Notes: generated from the sequence alone by a model not told the origin. 57,100 nucleotides of DNA from Candidatus Bathyarchaeota archaeon (GCA_026414485.1 JAOAIX010000013.1:1-57100), one strand, 5' to 3'; counted from the stretch's first letter, positions 1-8,463 are shown. Numbers and translations are program-made.

Positions 1-1
1 A

Positions 2-175
2 TATCTTGTTCCCCATGGAACTACTGCACGCCAATTTGCATACATCATACACTCTGAACTTGGTGATAGCTTCCTTTACGCTGTTGATGCAAGGGGTAGA
101 AAACGAATAGGGGAAGATGCAGTATTAAAGGATCGCGACGTCATATCTATTGTAAGCTCCAAGAAACGTTCTTAA
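2..175 (+). CDS. C-terminal end of a TGS-domain GTPase (Obg/DRG/YchF-like), partial
   Basis: This is the 3' end of a gene that begins before the window. The frame reads PHGTTARQFAYIIHSELG, followed by a segment containing AVDARGRKRIGEDAVLKDRD, and stops at TAA 173-175. HGTTA followed by a G-x-D-V-I-x-I-like end is typical of the TGS domain that closes archaeal Obg/DRG/YchF-type GTPases. The G domain lies outside the window, so the exact subfamily cannot be set. These proteins are usually ribosome- or translation-linked. It converges with uppS, leaving 5 bases between the two stops. Confidence 0.8.
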   Translation, partial: YLVPHGTTARQFAYIIHSELGDSFLYAVDARGRKRIGEDAVLKDRDVISIVSSKKRS

Positions 176-180
176 CTAAA

Positions 181-966
181 CTATGCTCCAAAACGTCTCT
201 TGCGACGCTGAAAAGTTCTAACTGCTCTAAGCAAGTCAATAAATCGGAAGTCAGGCCAGTAAACATCAAGAAAATAAAGTTCACTGTAAGCTGACTGCCA
301 AAGCAGGAAACCGCTGAGTCTTTCCTCTCCTGAAGTACGAATTATAATGTCAGGTTCTTGGTTAGGCAAATGAGCGGTGTACAAGTATTTTTCAAATGTT
401 CGTTCATCAATTTCGTCGACGCTTAATTCACCGCTTTTAACTTTTTGAGCAATTTTTTTTGTGGCATCCACAATTTCTGCTCTCCCACCGTAGGCAAACG
501 CAAAATTCAAAAACTGCTTATCATAAGTAGCAGTTGATTTTTCCACCTCTGCAATTAGCTTCTGTAGAGACTCAGGTAAGAGATTCACTCTGCCTATAAC
601 TTTGATGCGAACCTTACTACGATGAATTCTTTCATCTGTAAGCAGTTTAGTAAATTTTTCTTCTGCAATGCGCATAATTTCTGCAACTTCTTGGGGGGGT
701 CGCTTGAAATTCTCCATAGAAAAAGTATAGAGCGTCACAAATTTCACTCCTAACTGGTCACACCACTCCAGAAGGCGTTCAACCGTTTCCGCGCCTTGTC
801 TGTGACCTAACCAAGGGTTAAGTTCCTGAGAAGTTGCCCAACGTCTGTTTCCATCAAGAATTATGGCTATATGTTCGGGTCTTTCACCATTTTTTACTTG
901 AAGCCACAGCCACTTCTGATATGCCTTATATGCCCCAATAATTGATAGAAACCTCTTCAGCACCAC
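181..966 (-). CDS. uppS: Isoprenyl (undecaprenyl-type) diphosphate synthase, cis-prenyltransferase
   Basis: Makes a long-chain cis-polyprenyl diphosphate, the precursor of the dolichol-type lipid carrier for N-glycosylation in archaea. At 261 residues it has family length. Visible motifs are HIAIILDGNRRWA with the catalytic Asp (about residues 32-44), GHRQGAE, TLYTFSMENFKRP, and a C-terminal DIIIRTSGEERLSGFLLWQ block holding the IPP-binding Arg residues and RTSGE. The start is GTG at 966, preceded by an AGGTGA Shine-Dalgarno 7-8 bases upstream. It is probably co-transcribed with the DUF373 gene 93 bases upstream, whose membrane role could be linked, though that is only inferred. Confidence 0.93.
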   Translation of the reverse strand: MVLKRFLSIIGAYKAYQKWLWLQVKNGERPEHIAIILDGNRRWATSQELNPWLGHRQGAETVERLLEWCDQLGVKFVTLYTFSMENFKRPPQEVAEIMRIAEEKFTKLLTDERIHRSKVRIKVIGRVNLLPESLQKLIAEVEKSTATYDKQFLNFAFAYGGRAEIVDATKKIAQKVKSGELSVDEIDERTFEKYLYTAHLPNQEPDIIIRTSGEERLSGFLLWQSAYSELYFLDVYWPDFRFIDLLRAVRTFQRRKRRFGA

Positions 967-1059
967 TGAAAATTCACCTGGTCAAATAGATTTGAAATGA
1001 CACTATTAAGACGAAAATAAGCCTGAACCAACTCAATTAAAGCTTTCTCTATAGCTCTT

Positions 1060-2250
1060 TTATGATTCGCCAAATTCGTCAACAGCTTTCTCTTTGGTTT
1101 TAAAGAAATTTTTGTTGGATCTATAAATAATAAGGAGCACAAGCACTGAAGCTATCGTAATCAATATTCCTACAATTATTGAATAAACTAAATTAGCGTA
1201 ACCTAAAGTTGGACTAATAAGTATGTCTGCAGCGCCATCAAAAATCCATCTTGACCATCCGACAGACACTATTAACGCAGCATTACGTAAAACGCGGGTA
1301 TCATGGTCAAAGTAAAGTCGGATGCCTCGACCAAACAGTATTGTAGCTATTCCTACAACAATTAGATCTATAGCACCTTTAAGGAAGTAGCCTGAAAAGA
1401 TGGGCAAAACACCAACCCATGCACCTAAATCAGCAGGTGCAGGGGTAATCCGCTCCAAGGTGTTAGTATATCCTGAATAGACGCTAATTGCAATGCATAA
1501 AACTCCTGCTATTGTGGTGTAGTTTGCAATTTGAACAGGCAAAGGTGGAGGCGTGTAATCTTTAGCCCACTTGTAGAAGTCCTTGGCGGCTCTATCAACG
1601 CCAAAACCTTTGATAAGCATGAAAGCACCCAGAACGAGCAGAATTGCTATAGCGTAGTAGTTAACTACACCGAAGTATGCTAAAATGCCCCAGATTAAAA
1701 AAAGAAAGCCTGGAAGACCCAAGACTATTCGTGAATATTTTGGGTTTTCCACTAGCAGTTTTAGGTAACGCGAAAAAAGAGCGGCTGTCTCCTCAATTGA
1801 CTCGCTGTGCTTAATAACTATACGACGAACGGATGAAACGGGAACGCGAGATTCAATCAGTGGCAAAACAGCTTCGTCAGAGTAACCATCCGTAACTAAT
1901 ATTACCTCATCAGCATTAAAGCGGTCCAGCACAGTATTTAATTCAGAAACTAACTTTCTATCTGCGCCTACACCGCCTAATTCAGAACCACAAATTGTGG
2001 CAACTTCGACGATTTCGTCAGGTCGTTTATCTTTTGTTAGGCGGTCATAGAGACTCACAGATTCAAACATAGCGTTAGCGTCAGGTTCTTCAGGATCTTG
2101 AAGAGCAAGTGCCACAGCGGCGTCAAGATTGGCTTGTCGACCCATCAAAGGAGTTTTGATGCCTGCCTTAGTTCCAAGATCGCCATCCCTGTCAACACAA
2201 AGAATCAGAATTTTTTTCTGTTCAGATTGGCCTTTAGTTCTTCCAGTCAT
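1060..2250 (-). CDS. DUF373 family membrane protein
   Basis: A 396-residue protein of the archaeal DUF373 family, function unknown. The soluble N-terminal half starts with a conserved ILCVDRDGDLG strand-loop and a TPLMGRQANLDAAVA segment. The middle has GSELGGVGADRK and ILVTDGYSDEAVLP, suggesting a Rossmann-like domain that could bind a nucleotide or metal. From about residue 180 there are roughly six hydrophobic helices. It starts with ATG at 2250 and lies 43 bases after the coiled-coil gene, so both may share a transcript with uppS. Family assignment rests on the DRDGDLG block and the soluble-plus-membrane layout. Confidence 0.85.
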   Translation of the reverse strand: MTGRTKGQSEQKKILILCVDRDGDLGTKAGIKTPLMGRQANLDAAVALALQDPEEPDANAMFESVSLYDRLTKDKRPDEIVEVATICGSELGGVGADRKLVSELNTVLDRFNADEVILVTDGYSDEAVLPLIESRVPVSSVRRIVIKHSESIEETAALFSRYLKLLVENPKYSRIVLGLPGFLFLIWGILAYFGVVNYYAIAILLVLGAFMLIKGFGVDRAAKDFYKWAKDYTPPPLPVQIANYTTIAGVLCIAISVYSGYTNTLERITPAPADLGAWVGVLPIFSGYFLKGAIDLIVVGIATILFGRGIRLYFDHDTRVLRNAALIVSVGWSRWIFDGAADILISPTLGYANLVYSIIVGILITIASVLVLLIIYRSNKNFFKTKEKAVDEFGES

Positions 2251-2293
2251 CAGCTTTCTGTTTCCTATAAGTAAGCTAACGACTAGTTAAGTT

Positions 2294-3178
2294 TTAATCT
2301 TCCGTTTCAGGCTCATCGCTTCCAGCTCCAACCATAAGCTGGAACTCTTGCCAATCTAGTTTCTCGCCACGTTGCAGTTTTTCACGTGCCTGTGAACCCA
2401 GTTTATCCTTAATTTCCTGTTCTTTAGATTTCTTAGTTTTCTCAAATTCCTCTCTTAAGGCATCCTGCAGTAGCTTTCGTTGTTCTACAAGATAGGAGAG
2501 TTGGTCATGTAGTGGTTTAATTTGCTCTTTAGCTAACAGGTATTGCACATGTAAGTTTGTTGCTTCATCTCTCAGTTTAGACAGCTCGGCGAATTTTAAT
2601 TGCATCTTTGCGTGTAGCTCTTGACTTTTTTTCGCATGTTCAGTTAATTCTTTATGGAATGCATCCGCCTGCTGCTGGTAACCCTTGAGTTCAGATTTGA
2701 TTTCAGTGATTTTCTTGCTGTGTTGATCAATCTTCTTGTAAACAATCAATTGGGTTTCAAGTTGCTTAACTTGATCTATGAGCCTTTTTTCTTCCTGTAA
2801 ATCCAAAGAAGTAGTTGCTATCTTCCACTCTATAGCATCCAATTGCTTCTGAAGCTCATGCCGGTTTTTGCCTGCCCGTTTTTCTTTTAGCTCGCGAATT
2901 TTTTCGCTGTGAACTTTTATTTCTTCAATGTACGGACGGATTTTTTCCCTCATTTCATCGCGTTTCTGTTTTAAGATTTTTACACTTTCATTTAAGGTGT
3001 CGCGCTCTTTTTTGAACTCAGCGATTTCTTGGCGGAGCGCCTGCACTTGCTGATTGAGTTTGTCTCGTCTTTCCACGTGTTGAATTATGTCGCTGTTGAT
3101 TTTGCGTAGTTGTTCTCTGAGGGCATCAATTTGGCGGTTTATTGTCGCGAGTTCGGTGGATTTGGTTTCTTGAGTCAA
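2294..3178 (-). CDS. Archaeal coiled-coil protein (COG1340-like)
   Basis: A 294-residue, highly charged protein that is almost entirely heptad coiled coil, rich in Lys, Glu and Gln, with no membrane segment or signal peptide. The pattern of paired helices (about residues 5-100 and 120-230) ending in a short conserved tail (REKLQRGEKLDWQEFQLMVG) fits the uncharacterised archaeal coiled-coil family COG1340. The KLxRGExLxxxEFxLM-like tail is the best family marker, as it is not low complexity. Function is unknown; structural or nucleic-acid associated roles have been suggested for related proteins. It is divergently arranged with aIF2-beta. Confidence 0.75.
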   Translation of the reverse strand: MTQETKSTELATINRQIDALREQLRKINSDIIQHVERRDKLNQQVQALRQEIAEFKKERDTLNESVKILKQKRDEMREKIRPYIEEIKVHSEKIRELKEKRAGKNRHELQKQLDAIEWKIATTSLDLQEEKRLIDQVKQLETQLIVYKKIDQHSKKITEIKSELKGYQQQADAFHKELTEHAKKSQELHAKMQLKFAELSKLRDEATNLHVQYLLAKEQIKPLHDQLSYLVEQRKLLQDALREEFEKTKKSKEQEIKDKLGSQAREKLQRGEKLDWQEFQLMVGAGSDEPETED

Positions 3179-3293
3179 GGAGTTTCCTCTTTTGCGCTAA
3201 CGGATATTAGGAATGTGAAATTCAAACTAATATTGGTTTCAGTAGCTCCTTTTATGTTTGATGGATGAGCGGTTCAGGTTTCATGATTAAAAG

Positions 3294-3302
3294 TTTTAAA
3301 TA
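3294..3302 (+). promoter_or_regulatory. TATA box for the aIF2-beta gene
   Basis: TTTTAAATA centred near 3298 predicts a transcription start about 26 bases downstream, around 3324-3328. This places the transcript start at or just before the GTG at 3328 and the ATG at 3337, so the message would be leaderless or nearly so. It also excludes the longer in-frame start at 3265, which lies upstream of the promoter. Confidence 0.55.
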
Positions 3303-3336
3303 CTATGGTGTTTCATGGTTTCTCAGTGTGAAAAGC

Positions 3337-3747
3337 ATGAACTATGACTACAACGAGCTGCTAAAGCGAGCGCGCGCCCAAGTACCTGAAATAGCTTTAA
3401 AACATGAAAGATTAGAAGTGCCAAAACTCCTTGTCTCCACGGTAGGCATGCGCACAACAATTTCAAATTTCAAAGACATTGCAGATATAGTGGACCGCGA
3501 TCCACAGCACATTCTTAAATTTTTAACACGTGAAATGGCAACCGCCGCTACGTATCATGAAAGCAGAGCTATTTTTCAAGGAAAGTTCCCACGTGACACT
3601 TTTGAAAGATTACTACAAAGGTATCTGGAAGAGTTTGTAGTTTGTCCTGTTTGTAAGCGCCCCGATACAAGTATAGCCAAAGAAAAGCGTCTTGCTTTTC
3701 TGGTTTGTAACGCATGTGGTGCTAGGTCCTCTATTAAACAATTATAG
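3337..3747 (+). CDS. eif2b: Translation initiation factor 2, beta subunit (aIF2-beta)
   Basis: Beta subunit of the archaeal initiation factor that brings Met-tRNAi to the ribosome. From ATG 3337 the product is 136 residues: an N-terminal helix (YNELLKRARAQVPE), the central alpha-beta domain with TTISNFKDIADIVDRDPQH and the FLTREMATAA turn, then a C-terminal zinc ribbon with CPVC and CNAC (about residues 107-130). That is the normal length and order for aIF2-beta. The open frame extends upstream to 3265, but that would lie in front of the TATA box, so 3337 (or GTG 3328) is preferred. The next gene, DUF424, follows after 12 bases. Confidence 0.95.
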   Translation: MNYDYNELLKRARAQVPEIALKHERLEVPKLLVSTVGMRTTISNFKDIADIVDRDPQHILKFLTREMATAATYHESRAIFQGKFPRDTFERLLQRYLEEFVVCPVCKRPDTSIAKEKRLAFLVCNACGARSSIKQL

Positions 3748-3759
3748 AGGTTACATCAA

Positions 3760-4056
3760 GTGGAAGTGTATGTCAACCTCAAGAAAGTTGGTGGCAACGT
3801 GCTACTTGCCATTTGCGATGTTGATCTTTTGGGCAAAACTTTGCGACAGGGAAAAATTGTTTTTCAAATAAAAAATGAGTTCTACAATGGCGGTAAAGTG
3901 ACTGTGGAAGAGGCAGTGGACATGATTGAGAATTCCAACATTGTGAATATGGTAGGAAAATGTTGTGTAGCACAAGCTATAGCTAAAGGTTACGTACATC
4001 CTGAAGCTGTGCTACAAATCGAGGGCGTCCCACATGCGCAAATTGTAAAAGTTTAA
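3760..4056 (+). CDS. DUF424 family protein
   Basis: A 98-residue soluble protein of the archaeal DUF424 family, found widely next to aIF2-beta and translation genes; its molecular role is not established. The sequence has the typical block NIVNMVGKCCVAQAIAKGYV near residues 65-84, followed by a V-x-x-I-x-G-V-P-H-A-Q end. The start is GTG at 3760 with an AGAGGTT Shine-Dalgarno about 8 bases upstream. The 12-base gap to aIF2-beta indicates one transcript, which supports a link to translation initiation. Confidence 0.85.
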   Translation: MEVYVNLKKVGGNVLLAICDVDLLGKTLRQGKIVFQIKNEFYNGGKVTVEEAVDMIENSNIVNMVGKCCVAQAIAKGYVHPEAVLQIEGVPHAQIVKV

Positions 4057-4290
4057 AACTGGATGGGCGTTTTTGCAACTTAACTAAAGCTGTATTGTAA
4101 CATTGAATTTACTTGAGACATATTATGCCCAATGAAAGTTACTGAGTAGGTTTAAACTGAAAGGTCCCGCTGCAGAATTGTCGACAACTCTTATTGAGCA
4201 AAATTGATAAACCACAGAAAGATATGTTTTGAATAACAAAAAGTTGAACCCGTGTTGATGTAAAGATAAGTTTTGGGTGACTATCTGAAA

Positions 4291-4539
4291 ATGGCTAAGA
4301 TTCTTAAGTTGCCTGATGCAGTTTACGAAGATCTAAGCTGTGTCTCAAAGGAATTAACAGCTATGGCAGAAAAACCCGTGTCATTAAGTATGACGGTGTA
4401 TCTTTTAACAGAAATTTACCGTGCTCACGTAAGAGATCCATGTGCCCGTGACCATTTTAGACAACGCTTGGTAAGTTCAAACATCATGTCCCCTGAGGAG
4501 TTTGAAAATGCATGTGATAAGAACCAAGCAGGGCGCTGA
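4291..4539 (+). CDS. Hypothetical small protein, 82 aa
   Basis: I do not recognise this protein. It starts ILKLPDAVYEDLSCVSKEL, a strand followed by an amphipathic helix that resembles a ribbon-helix-helix or antitoxin N-terminus, then SLSMTVYLLTEIYRAHVRD and an acidic, helical end. No membrane segment is present. The start at ATG 4291 is chosen because a GGTGA Shine-Dalgarno sits 10 bases upstream; the in-frame TTG at 4273 lies before that site. It stands alone between longer intergenic stretches, so context gives no function. Confidence 0.6.
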   Translation: MAKILKLPDAVYEDLSCVSKELTAMAEKPVSLSMTVYLLTEIYRAHVRDPCARDHFRQRLVSSNIMSPEEFENACDKNQAGR

Positions 4540-4772
4540 TAATAACCTGATTATTATCCTGCTTTGGCAACCCACTTTACCACAGACCATACCAAGATCT
4601 TGATTGAAAAACGAGTTTTAGTGCGTAGGTAAAGAAGACAGACAAGAGATTATTTGTTAGTAGCAACATTAATTGCATTGTTGAAAAATTCATAAATTTA
4701 TGAAATCAGCTATAATATTCTAAATAAGTATGCTTACATATTTTTAATGATATATTTTTTGGATGCGCTATG

Positions 4773-4783
4773 TTTATTTAAAG
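4773..4783 (+). promoter_or_regulatory. TATA box for the 185-aa coiled-coil gene
   Basis: TTTATTTAAAG centred near 4778 predicts a start of transcription near 4804. A purine-rich AAGAGGACTGAAG site then precedes the ATG at 4823. The preceding 200 bases (4540-4770) are AT-rich and show no other gene. Confidence 0.5.
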
Positions 4784-4822
4784 TATTTTCCATAGTAGCA
4801 CGCAAGAGGACTGAAGCGGGAA

Positions 4823-5380
4823 ATGTCAGAGAAATCACCATCAAAAGACGAGGCACTAGAAGCTTTAGATTTTATAGTTAACGTTCTTAAGGAGCATGAG
4901 AAAGATCTAGATCAGCTTATAAGTGAATTAGGTGCTGTGGCAGGTAATTTAGGGGAAGTAGGGGGATTAAGCGAGAAAGTAACGAAAGTAGAAGATAAAA
5001 TAAACGGCTTACAAAATCAAGTTACAACATTGCTCAATGAGGTGGTTCCCTCGCTTAAACAAACTCAGCCTACGGCAGTCTTAGCTGTCGGCGAGGAAAA
5101 ATTTCAAGCGCCACAAATTAACATACAAAAAAGTCCGGCGCTGGTGCTTACGTGTAACCAATGGGCAGATTTCCAAGCCATAGCAATGCAAGCAGAAGCA
5201 GTATCTTTTACATATGAAGAGACAAAAAAGATTCTTAACGCAATGGCACTCAAAAACAATCAACTATTCATGTACAAAGGCGAAATACCTAACATTGGTG
5301 CACTCTTAAAAGCATGGCTTAGTAAACAACTGGAAACACCTGAGAAAAAAATTTTGGAAGGAACACTTACTATTAACTGA
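4823..5380 (+). CDS. Hypothetical protein with N-terminal coiled coil, 185 aa
   Basis: I do not recognise a family. Residues about 8-75 form a coiled coil (ALDFIVNVLKEHEKDLDQL, LSEKVTKVEDKINGLQNQ). A Gln/Pro-containing linker leads into a C-terminal helical domain of about 85 residues beginning SPALVLTCNQWADFQAIAMQ. The layout, a coiled coil joined to a compact C-terminal domain, suggests an oligomeric adaptor or regulator, but this is only inference. It has its own TATA box and Shine-Dalgarno, and base use is like the neighbouring genes. Confidence 0.7.
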   Translation: MSEKSPSKDEALEALDFIVNVLKEHEKDLDQLISELGAVAGNLGEVGGLSEKVTKVEDKINGLQNQVTTLLNEVVPSLKQTQPTAVLAVGEEKFQAPQINIQKSPALVLTCNQWADFQAIAMQAEAVSFTYEETKKILNAMALKNNQLFMYKGEIPNIGALLKAWLSKQLETPEKKILEGTLTIN

Positions 5381-5466
5381 AGAGTTTAATTGATTAAAAA
5401 TTCATAACCCTTTTATTTAAAAGTATATTAAGTCTTGTGATGCGCTAATTGGGTGTTGAAGGTTGA

Positions 5467-5550
5467 ATGTGCACCAAACTACCAAAAAAGACTTTTTCCG
5501 TTCTCGAAGCCTTCTCCTTTCTCCTCGATTACGGATTGGTTGTTTGGTAA
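5467..5550 (+). CDS. Candidate small ORF, 27 aa
   Basis: A short frame beginning MCTKLPKKTFSVLEAF and ending in LVVW. It starts at ATG 5467, with GAAGG four to five bases before, and TATA-like elements (TTTATTTAAAAG near 5417, AAGTATATTAAG near 5426) at a suitable distance. The promoter, ribosome site and start are consistent with a real micro-protein, but length alone gives no statistical support. The rest of 5381-5668 shows nothing else. Confidence 0.25.
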   Translation: MCTKLPKKTFSVLEAFSFLLDYGLVVW

Positions 5551-5668
5551 CCAACAAACAATAAACACCCTGTCCAATACTTTTTAATCAACATAAGTGC
5601 AAGAAATATTAAAAAAGATCATCCGAGCACAAAATAGAATAACTAACCATGAAAATCGCGCAGAAAAC

Positions 5669-6004
5669 TTAAGATTTTTGAAGGCGGCCAGCTTTTTCTA
5701 ACACCTGTCTCATTAGAGATAACCTAATTTTGAGAACAGCGTGTTGACTTTTTATTAAATCAGTTTTTTGCTGAGCTTTGTGGTGTCGAACGTGATTTTC
5801 AATCGCGGAGTTCATAACGTGGAGAGTAGGAATCATAAGAATCTCTTGGCCACAATCGGGACATTTAATAAAGCCACCTTTTGAGCAGGATAGATTTGGT
5901 TCCTCTACAACGTGTCTATAGAGTTGCTTTAACTGTTCATCACTAAAAGTTAAGTTAGTTAAAAAATAACTCTCTTTTAACTCTCCCTGCTTGTCCAATT
6001 CCAT
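5669..6004 (-). CDS. Mini zinc-finger protein (C-x2-C...H-x2,3-H), paralogue of 6346..6624
   Basis: A 111-residue protein without a recognised name. A compact zinc-binding core at about residues 47-76 has CPDCG, EILMIP, then M-x-x-AIE-x-H-V-R-H-H. The spacing (Cys pair, 20-odd residues with an ILxxP strand, His pair) is a C2H2-like finger in a single domain. A basic C-terminal amphipathic helix (LKIRLSLMRQVLEKAG) follows. The neighbour at 6346..6624 shares the same core and C-terminal helix. AGGTGA touches the ATG, and a TTTAAA element near 6047 would start the message near 6021. Confidence 0.7.
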   Translation of the reverse strand: MELDKQGELKESYFLTNLTFSDEQLKQLYRHVVEEPNLSCSKGGFIKCPDCGQEILMIPTLHVMNSAIENHVRHHKAQQKTDLIKSQHAVLKIRLSLMRQVLEKAGRLQKS

Positions 6005-6345
6005 TCACCTGACGTTGCTATTGAAGAAAAGGCTGTCAGAGTCAAATTTTAAACATTCATAATATGGGGGTATAGTCCTGAGTGCCATATTCAACGTTCG
6101 GAGGCTCGTCACCAAAGTTGCGATTTAATATTTAAAAGCACACTATGCCATTATAGAATAGGCAAGTTTGCTATTTTTATGCAAATTTTTTTAAGTAAAC
6201 AAAATTCTTAAAAAACACATTTTAGTTAAATATTTTAATAAAAAGTACAGTAAAAATTGTTTATATAAAATTTTTAAGATAATGTTTGTATTTATAACAC
6301 ATTTACGATTATTAATTAATACAAAGTTAATGTAGAGTAATATTT
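6005..6345. other. AT-rich intergenic region between two zinc-finger paralogues
   Basis: 341 bases without a credible gene. The first 50 bases carry the promoter of the 5669..6004 gene (TTTAAAATTTG on the minus strand near 6047). From about 6130 to 6345 the sequence is extremely AT-rich with runs of A and T, including TTTAATATTTAAAAG and several TATA-like sites, but no repeat array or RNA fold could be recognised. Confidence 0.5.
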
Positions 6346-6624
6346 TCAACCCGCGTTTTCTTTAGCAGCGTTTAGGGTTTGTATAATCAGATTAGCACGT
6401 ATTTGATTTGCCAAAAGTTCATATTTTTTTGAACTATTTCCTCTAGGAAGGTGTTCCTTGATGTGCTTTTCAATAGCTTCACTCATTTTTTTGACGTCAG
6501 GTACGAGCAGAATCTTTGCGCCACAGGTACATCTAACAATAGGCATTTTTGGCTTAGTTTGTGGTTGATGTTGACTTTCTTTAGCCATTTCTTTAACCTT
6601 GACCTTTAAGTTGGTTGTACTCAT
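6346..6624 (-). CDS. Mini zinc-finger protein (C-x-C...H-x3-H), paralogue of 5669..6004
   Basis: A 92-residue protein. After a Lys/Gln-rich N-terminus, the core at about residues 32-60 reads CTCGAKILLVPD, then M-x-x-AIEKHIKEH. This is the same pattern as the neighbour 340 bases away: C-G-x2-I-L-x-[IV]-P-x4-M-x2-A-I-E-x-H-[IV]. The first Cys pair is CxC instead of CxxC. The C-terminal helix (ELLANQIRANLIIQTLNAA) also corresponds to that of the neighbour. A TATA-like element near 6670 precedes it. The fold suggests a small nucleic-acid or protein-binding regulator; function is unknown. Confidence 0.7.
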   Translation of the reverse strand: MSTTNLKVKVKEMAKESQHQPQTKPKMPIVRCTCGAKILLVPDVKKMSEAIEKHIKEHLPRGNSSKKYELLANQIRANLIIQTLNAAKENAG

Positions 6625-6755
6625 CTGTCGGTGGTAGATTTTTGTCTGTTTGCACTTGATAGCATTAAAATATAAAAAGCAGAAATTAAACTGTGCTGTA
6701 TCGTAAAACTGATTAAATTATAAAGCAGATTGAAATACAAAAATCAGTTATACAA

Positions 6756-8462
6756 TTAAACTGTGTTGACATTTTTTCGCATTTTATTCAAATTAAGTTC
6801 AAAGGCTGCTACAGGATTTTCCAGTCTCCAAGCCTCCAACACCTGTGGGTGAACCTCACCAATTATGCCTATGCTCTCACCGCTAACTACCACGGATCCT
6901 GAGCGGCCTTCGATAAAGCATGAGTGATTAATAGCTTGAATCTTCCATGTAACGTTGAGGTTTCTGAGGAATGCATCGAGAACAGCTTTGATTTCGCTGA
7001 AGTTTGCGTTTATGTGACTAGACGCTGCTGCAAGCCAGTCTTCATCTCGTGTTTTGGTTTCAGATGTTTCATCTATGAATGTGACTTTGCCGACTTCAAA
7101 GATTTTTTGTGGAAATTCGACGGATTTGTTGTTACTGAGAAACTCCATTAAACTGGGCAGTAGCCAGTTTCTCAAGCAAGTCATGGTGGCCACTTTGGGG
7201 TTTACGACCTCAACAATAGGGGTTTCTTTGCAGTTCATTTTTGTGAACAGGTTTTCAGAGTTCGTTAAAGTATATGTTAGAACCTCCTGATAGCCCGAAC
7301 CTACCATGAGTTCCCGGCTGAGGTTAATTAATCGCCGTTCAACTTTCTCGGCGCCTGTGGTTGGTAGATCACGCCAGCGTGGGGCAATATTGTTGTAGCC
7401 GTAAGCGATAGCCACGTCTTCCACCAAATCTATTGGGTGCATTACATCTGTACGGTAACAGGGGACAATAATCTCGACAGCCAGTTCTGAAGTTGTTCCA
7501 ATGTTTAAGCCTGCAGTTAAAAGTAACTCTGCAATCTGATTTGAGGTTAAGCTTAAGCCTAAAATTTTATTTGTATATGCCACATCTAAGTTTATGCTTC
7601 TGCTGCTAAAATCAGGTGTAATTGTTAGTTTTGATGGGTAAATTTTGTCGTTGGGATAATGTATCGTTGCAGCGTATGCTTTGCCACCTTGTTCAATAAG
7701 TGAGATTGTGACGAGGTTTAGCGTGTTGATTACAGCATGGTGTATAGTGCCTGTGACTTCAACTAGTAAGTTCTGTGTTTCCTCGGTTACTCTTCCTAAA
7801 TCGTTGGAGTTTATTATAGGAGGAAATGACAAAACTTTTTGTTCAGAATCTATGAGAATTGGGTAGATACTGCTGTTTTTTACTATGTGACCATATTCTA
7901 AGCCTTTTGGGTGTCTCTCCAAAATTTCCGCCAAGGTCATTTTTTCCGAAAAACCTAAAGGTACAAAACTGAATTCGGATGGAGTTGCTACGGTATAATT
8001 TAATGGTTGTTTGATTAAGTCGTAATTGTAAATGCCTATAGATGTCTTTTGTCTGCTTCGACCATATGTTTTGTCAAGTTTGTCCTGCAGATGCATAAGT
8101 CCACGAATTTTAGAGTCGGTGAGTTTGATTCCTTTGATTACGGAACAACATATGAAGGGGCGCAGGTCTTTTAGCCTGTGGTCAACGTTGACGTCAAGTT
8201 CAGCTTCGTCAACGATGTATTGTTTCATTCCTTTGTCTAGTTGGAGATAGCCACGGAGTGCACGCGCTAAACCTTCAACACTCCATAGATCAGGACGATT
8301 TGTGTCTTTAAATTCTATGTTAACTATGCCATTTTCTTTGTCCCATAATTTAACTTCGCTTTTTACATATGAAAGAATGTCATCAAGCTTTTCAATGTCA
8401 TCGTTAATTTCAATTTTGAGTAATCGTTGAAGTTCGTTATAATCTATATCGATTGTGGGCAT
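6756..8462 (-). CDS. pheT: Phenylalanine--tRNA ligase, beta subunit
   Basis: Structural and tRNA-binding subunit of the heterotetrameric PheRS. At 568 residues it is the compact archaeal/eukaryal form without the bacterial N-terminal EMAP and C-terminal anticodon extension. It starts PTIDIDYNELQRLL and contains KDTNRPDLWSVEGLARALRG (about residues 52-71), the B3/4 editing domain with YGRSRQKTSIGIYNYDLI and PLGF, the B5 domain (PCYRTDVMHPIDLVEDVAIA) and the inactive synthetase-like fold to the C-terminus. It begins one base after the pheS stop, so the pair is an operon with pheS first. Confidence 0.96.
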   Translation of the reverse strand: MPTIDIDYNELQRLLKIEINDDIEKLDDILSYVKSEVKLWDKENGIVNIEFKDTNRPDLWSVEGLARALRGYLQLDKGMKQYIVDEAELDVNVDHRLKDLRPFICCSVIKGIKLTDSKIRGLMHLQDKLDKTYGRSRQKTSIGIYNYDLIKQPLNYTVATPSEFSFVPLGFSEKMTLAEILERHPKGLEYGHIVKNSSIYPILIDSEQKVLSFPPIINSNDLGRVTEETQNLLVEVTGTIHHAVINTLNLVTISLIEQGGKAYAATIHYPNDKIYPSKLTITPDFSSRSINLDVAYTNKILGLSLTSNQIAELLLTAGLNIGTTSELAVEIIVPCYRTDVMHPIDLVEDVAIAYGYNNIAPRWRDLPTTGAEKVERRLINLSRELMVGSGYQEVLTYTLTNSENLFTKMNCKETPIVEVVNPKVATMTCLRNWLLPSLMEFLSNNKSVEFPQKIFEVGKVTFIDETSETKTRDEDWLAAASSHINANFSEIKAVLDAFLRNLNVTWKIQAINHSCFIEGRSGSVVVSGESIGIIGEVHPQVLEAWRLENPVAAFELNLNKMRKNVNTV

Positions 8463-8463
8463 G

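Noticed and set aside
957-1142. A 61-codon minus-strand frame between DUF373 and uppS
   Set aside because: It overlaps the coding end of DUF373 and the start of uppS, has no family pattern, and is in another frame.
4240-4300. Possible C/D box RNA before the 82-aa gene
   Set aside because: Only one weak C-like and one CTGA site are present, without the second pair or spacing.
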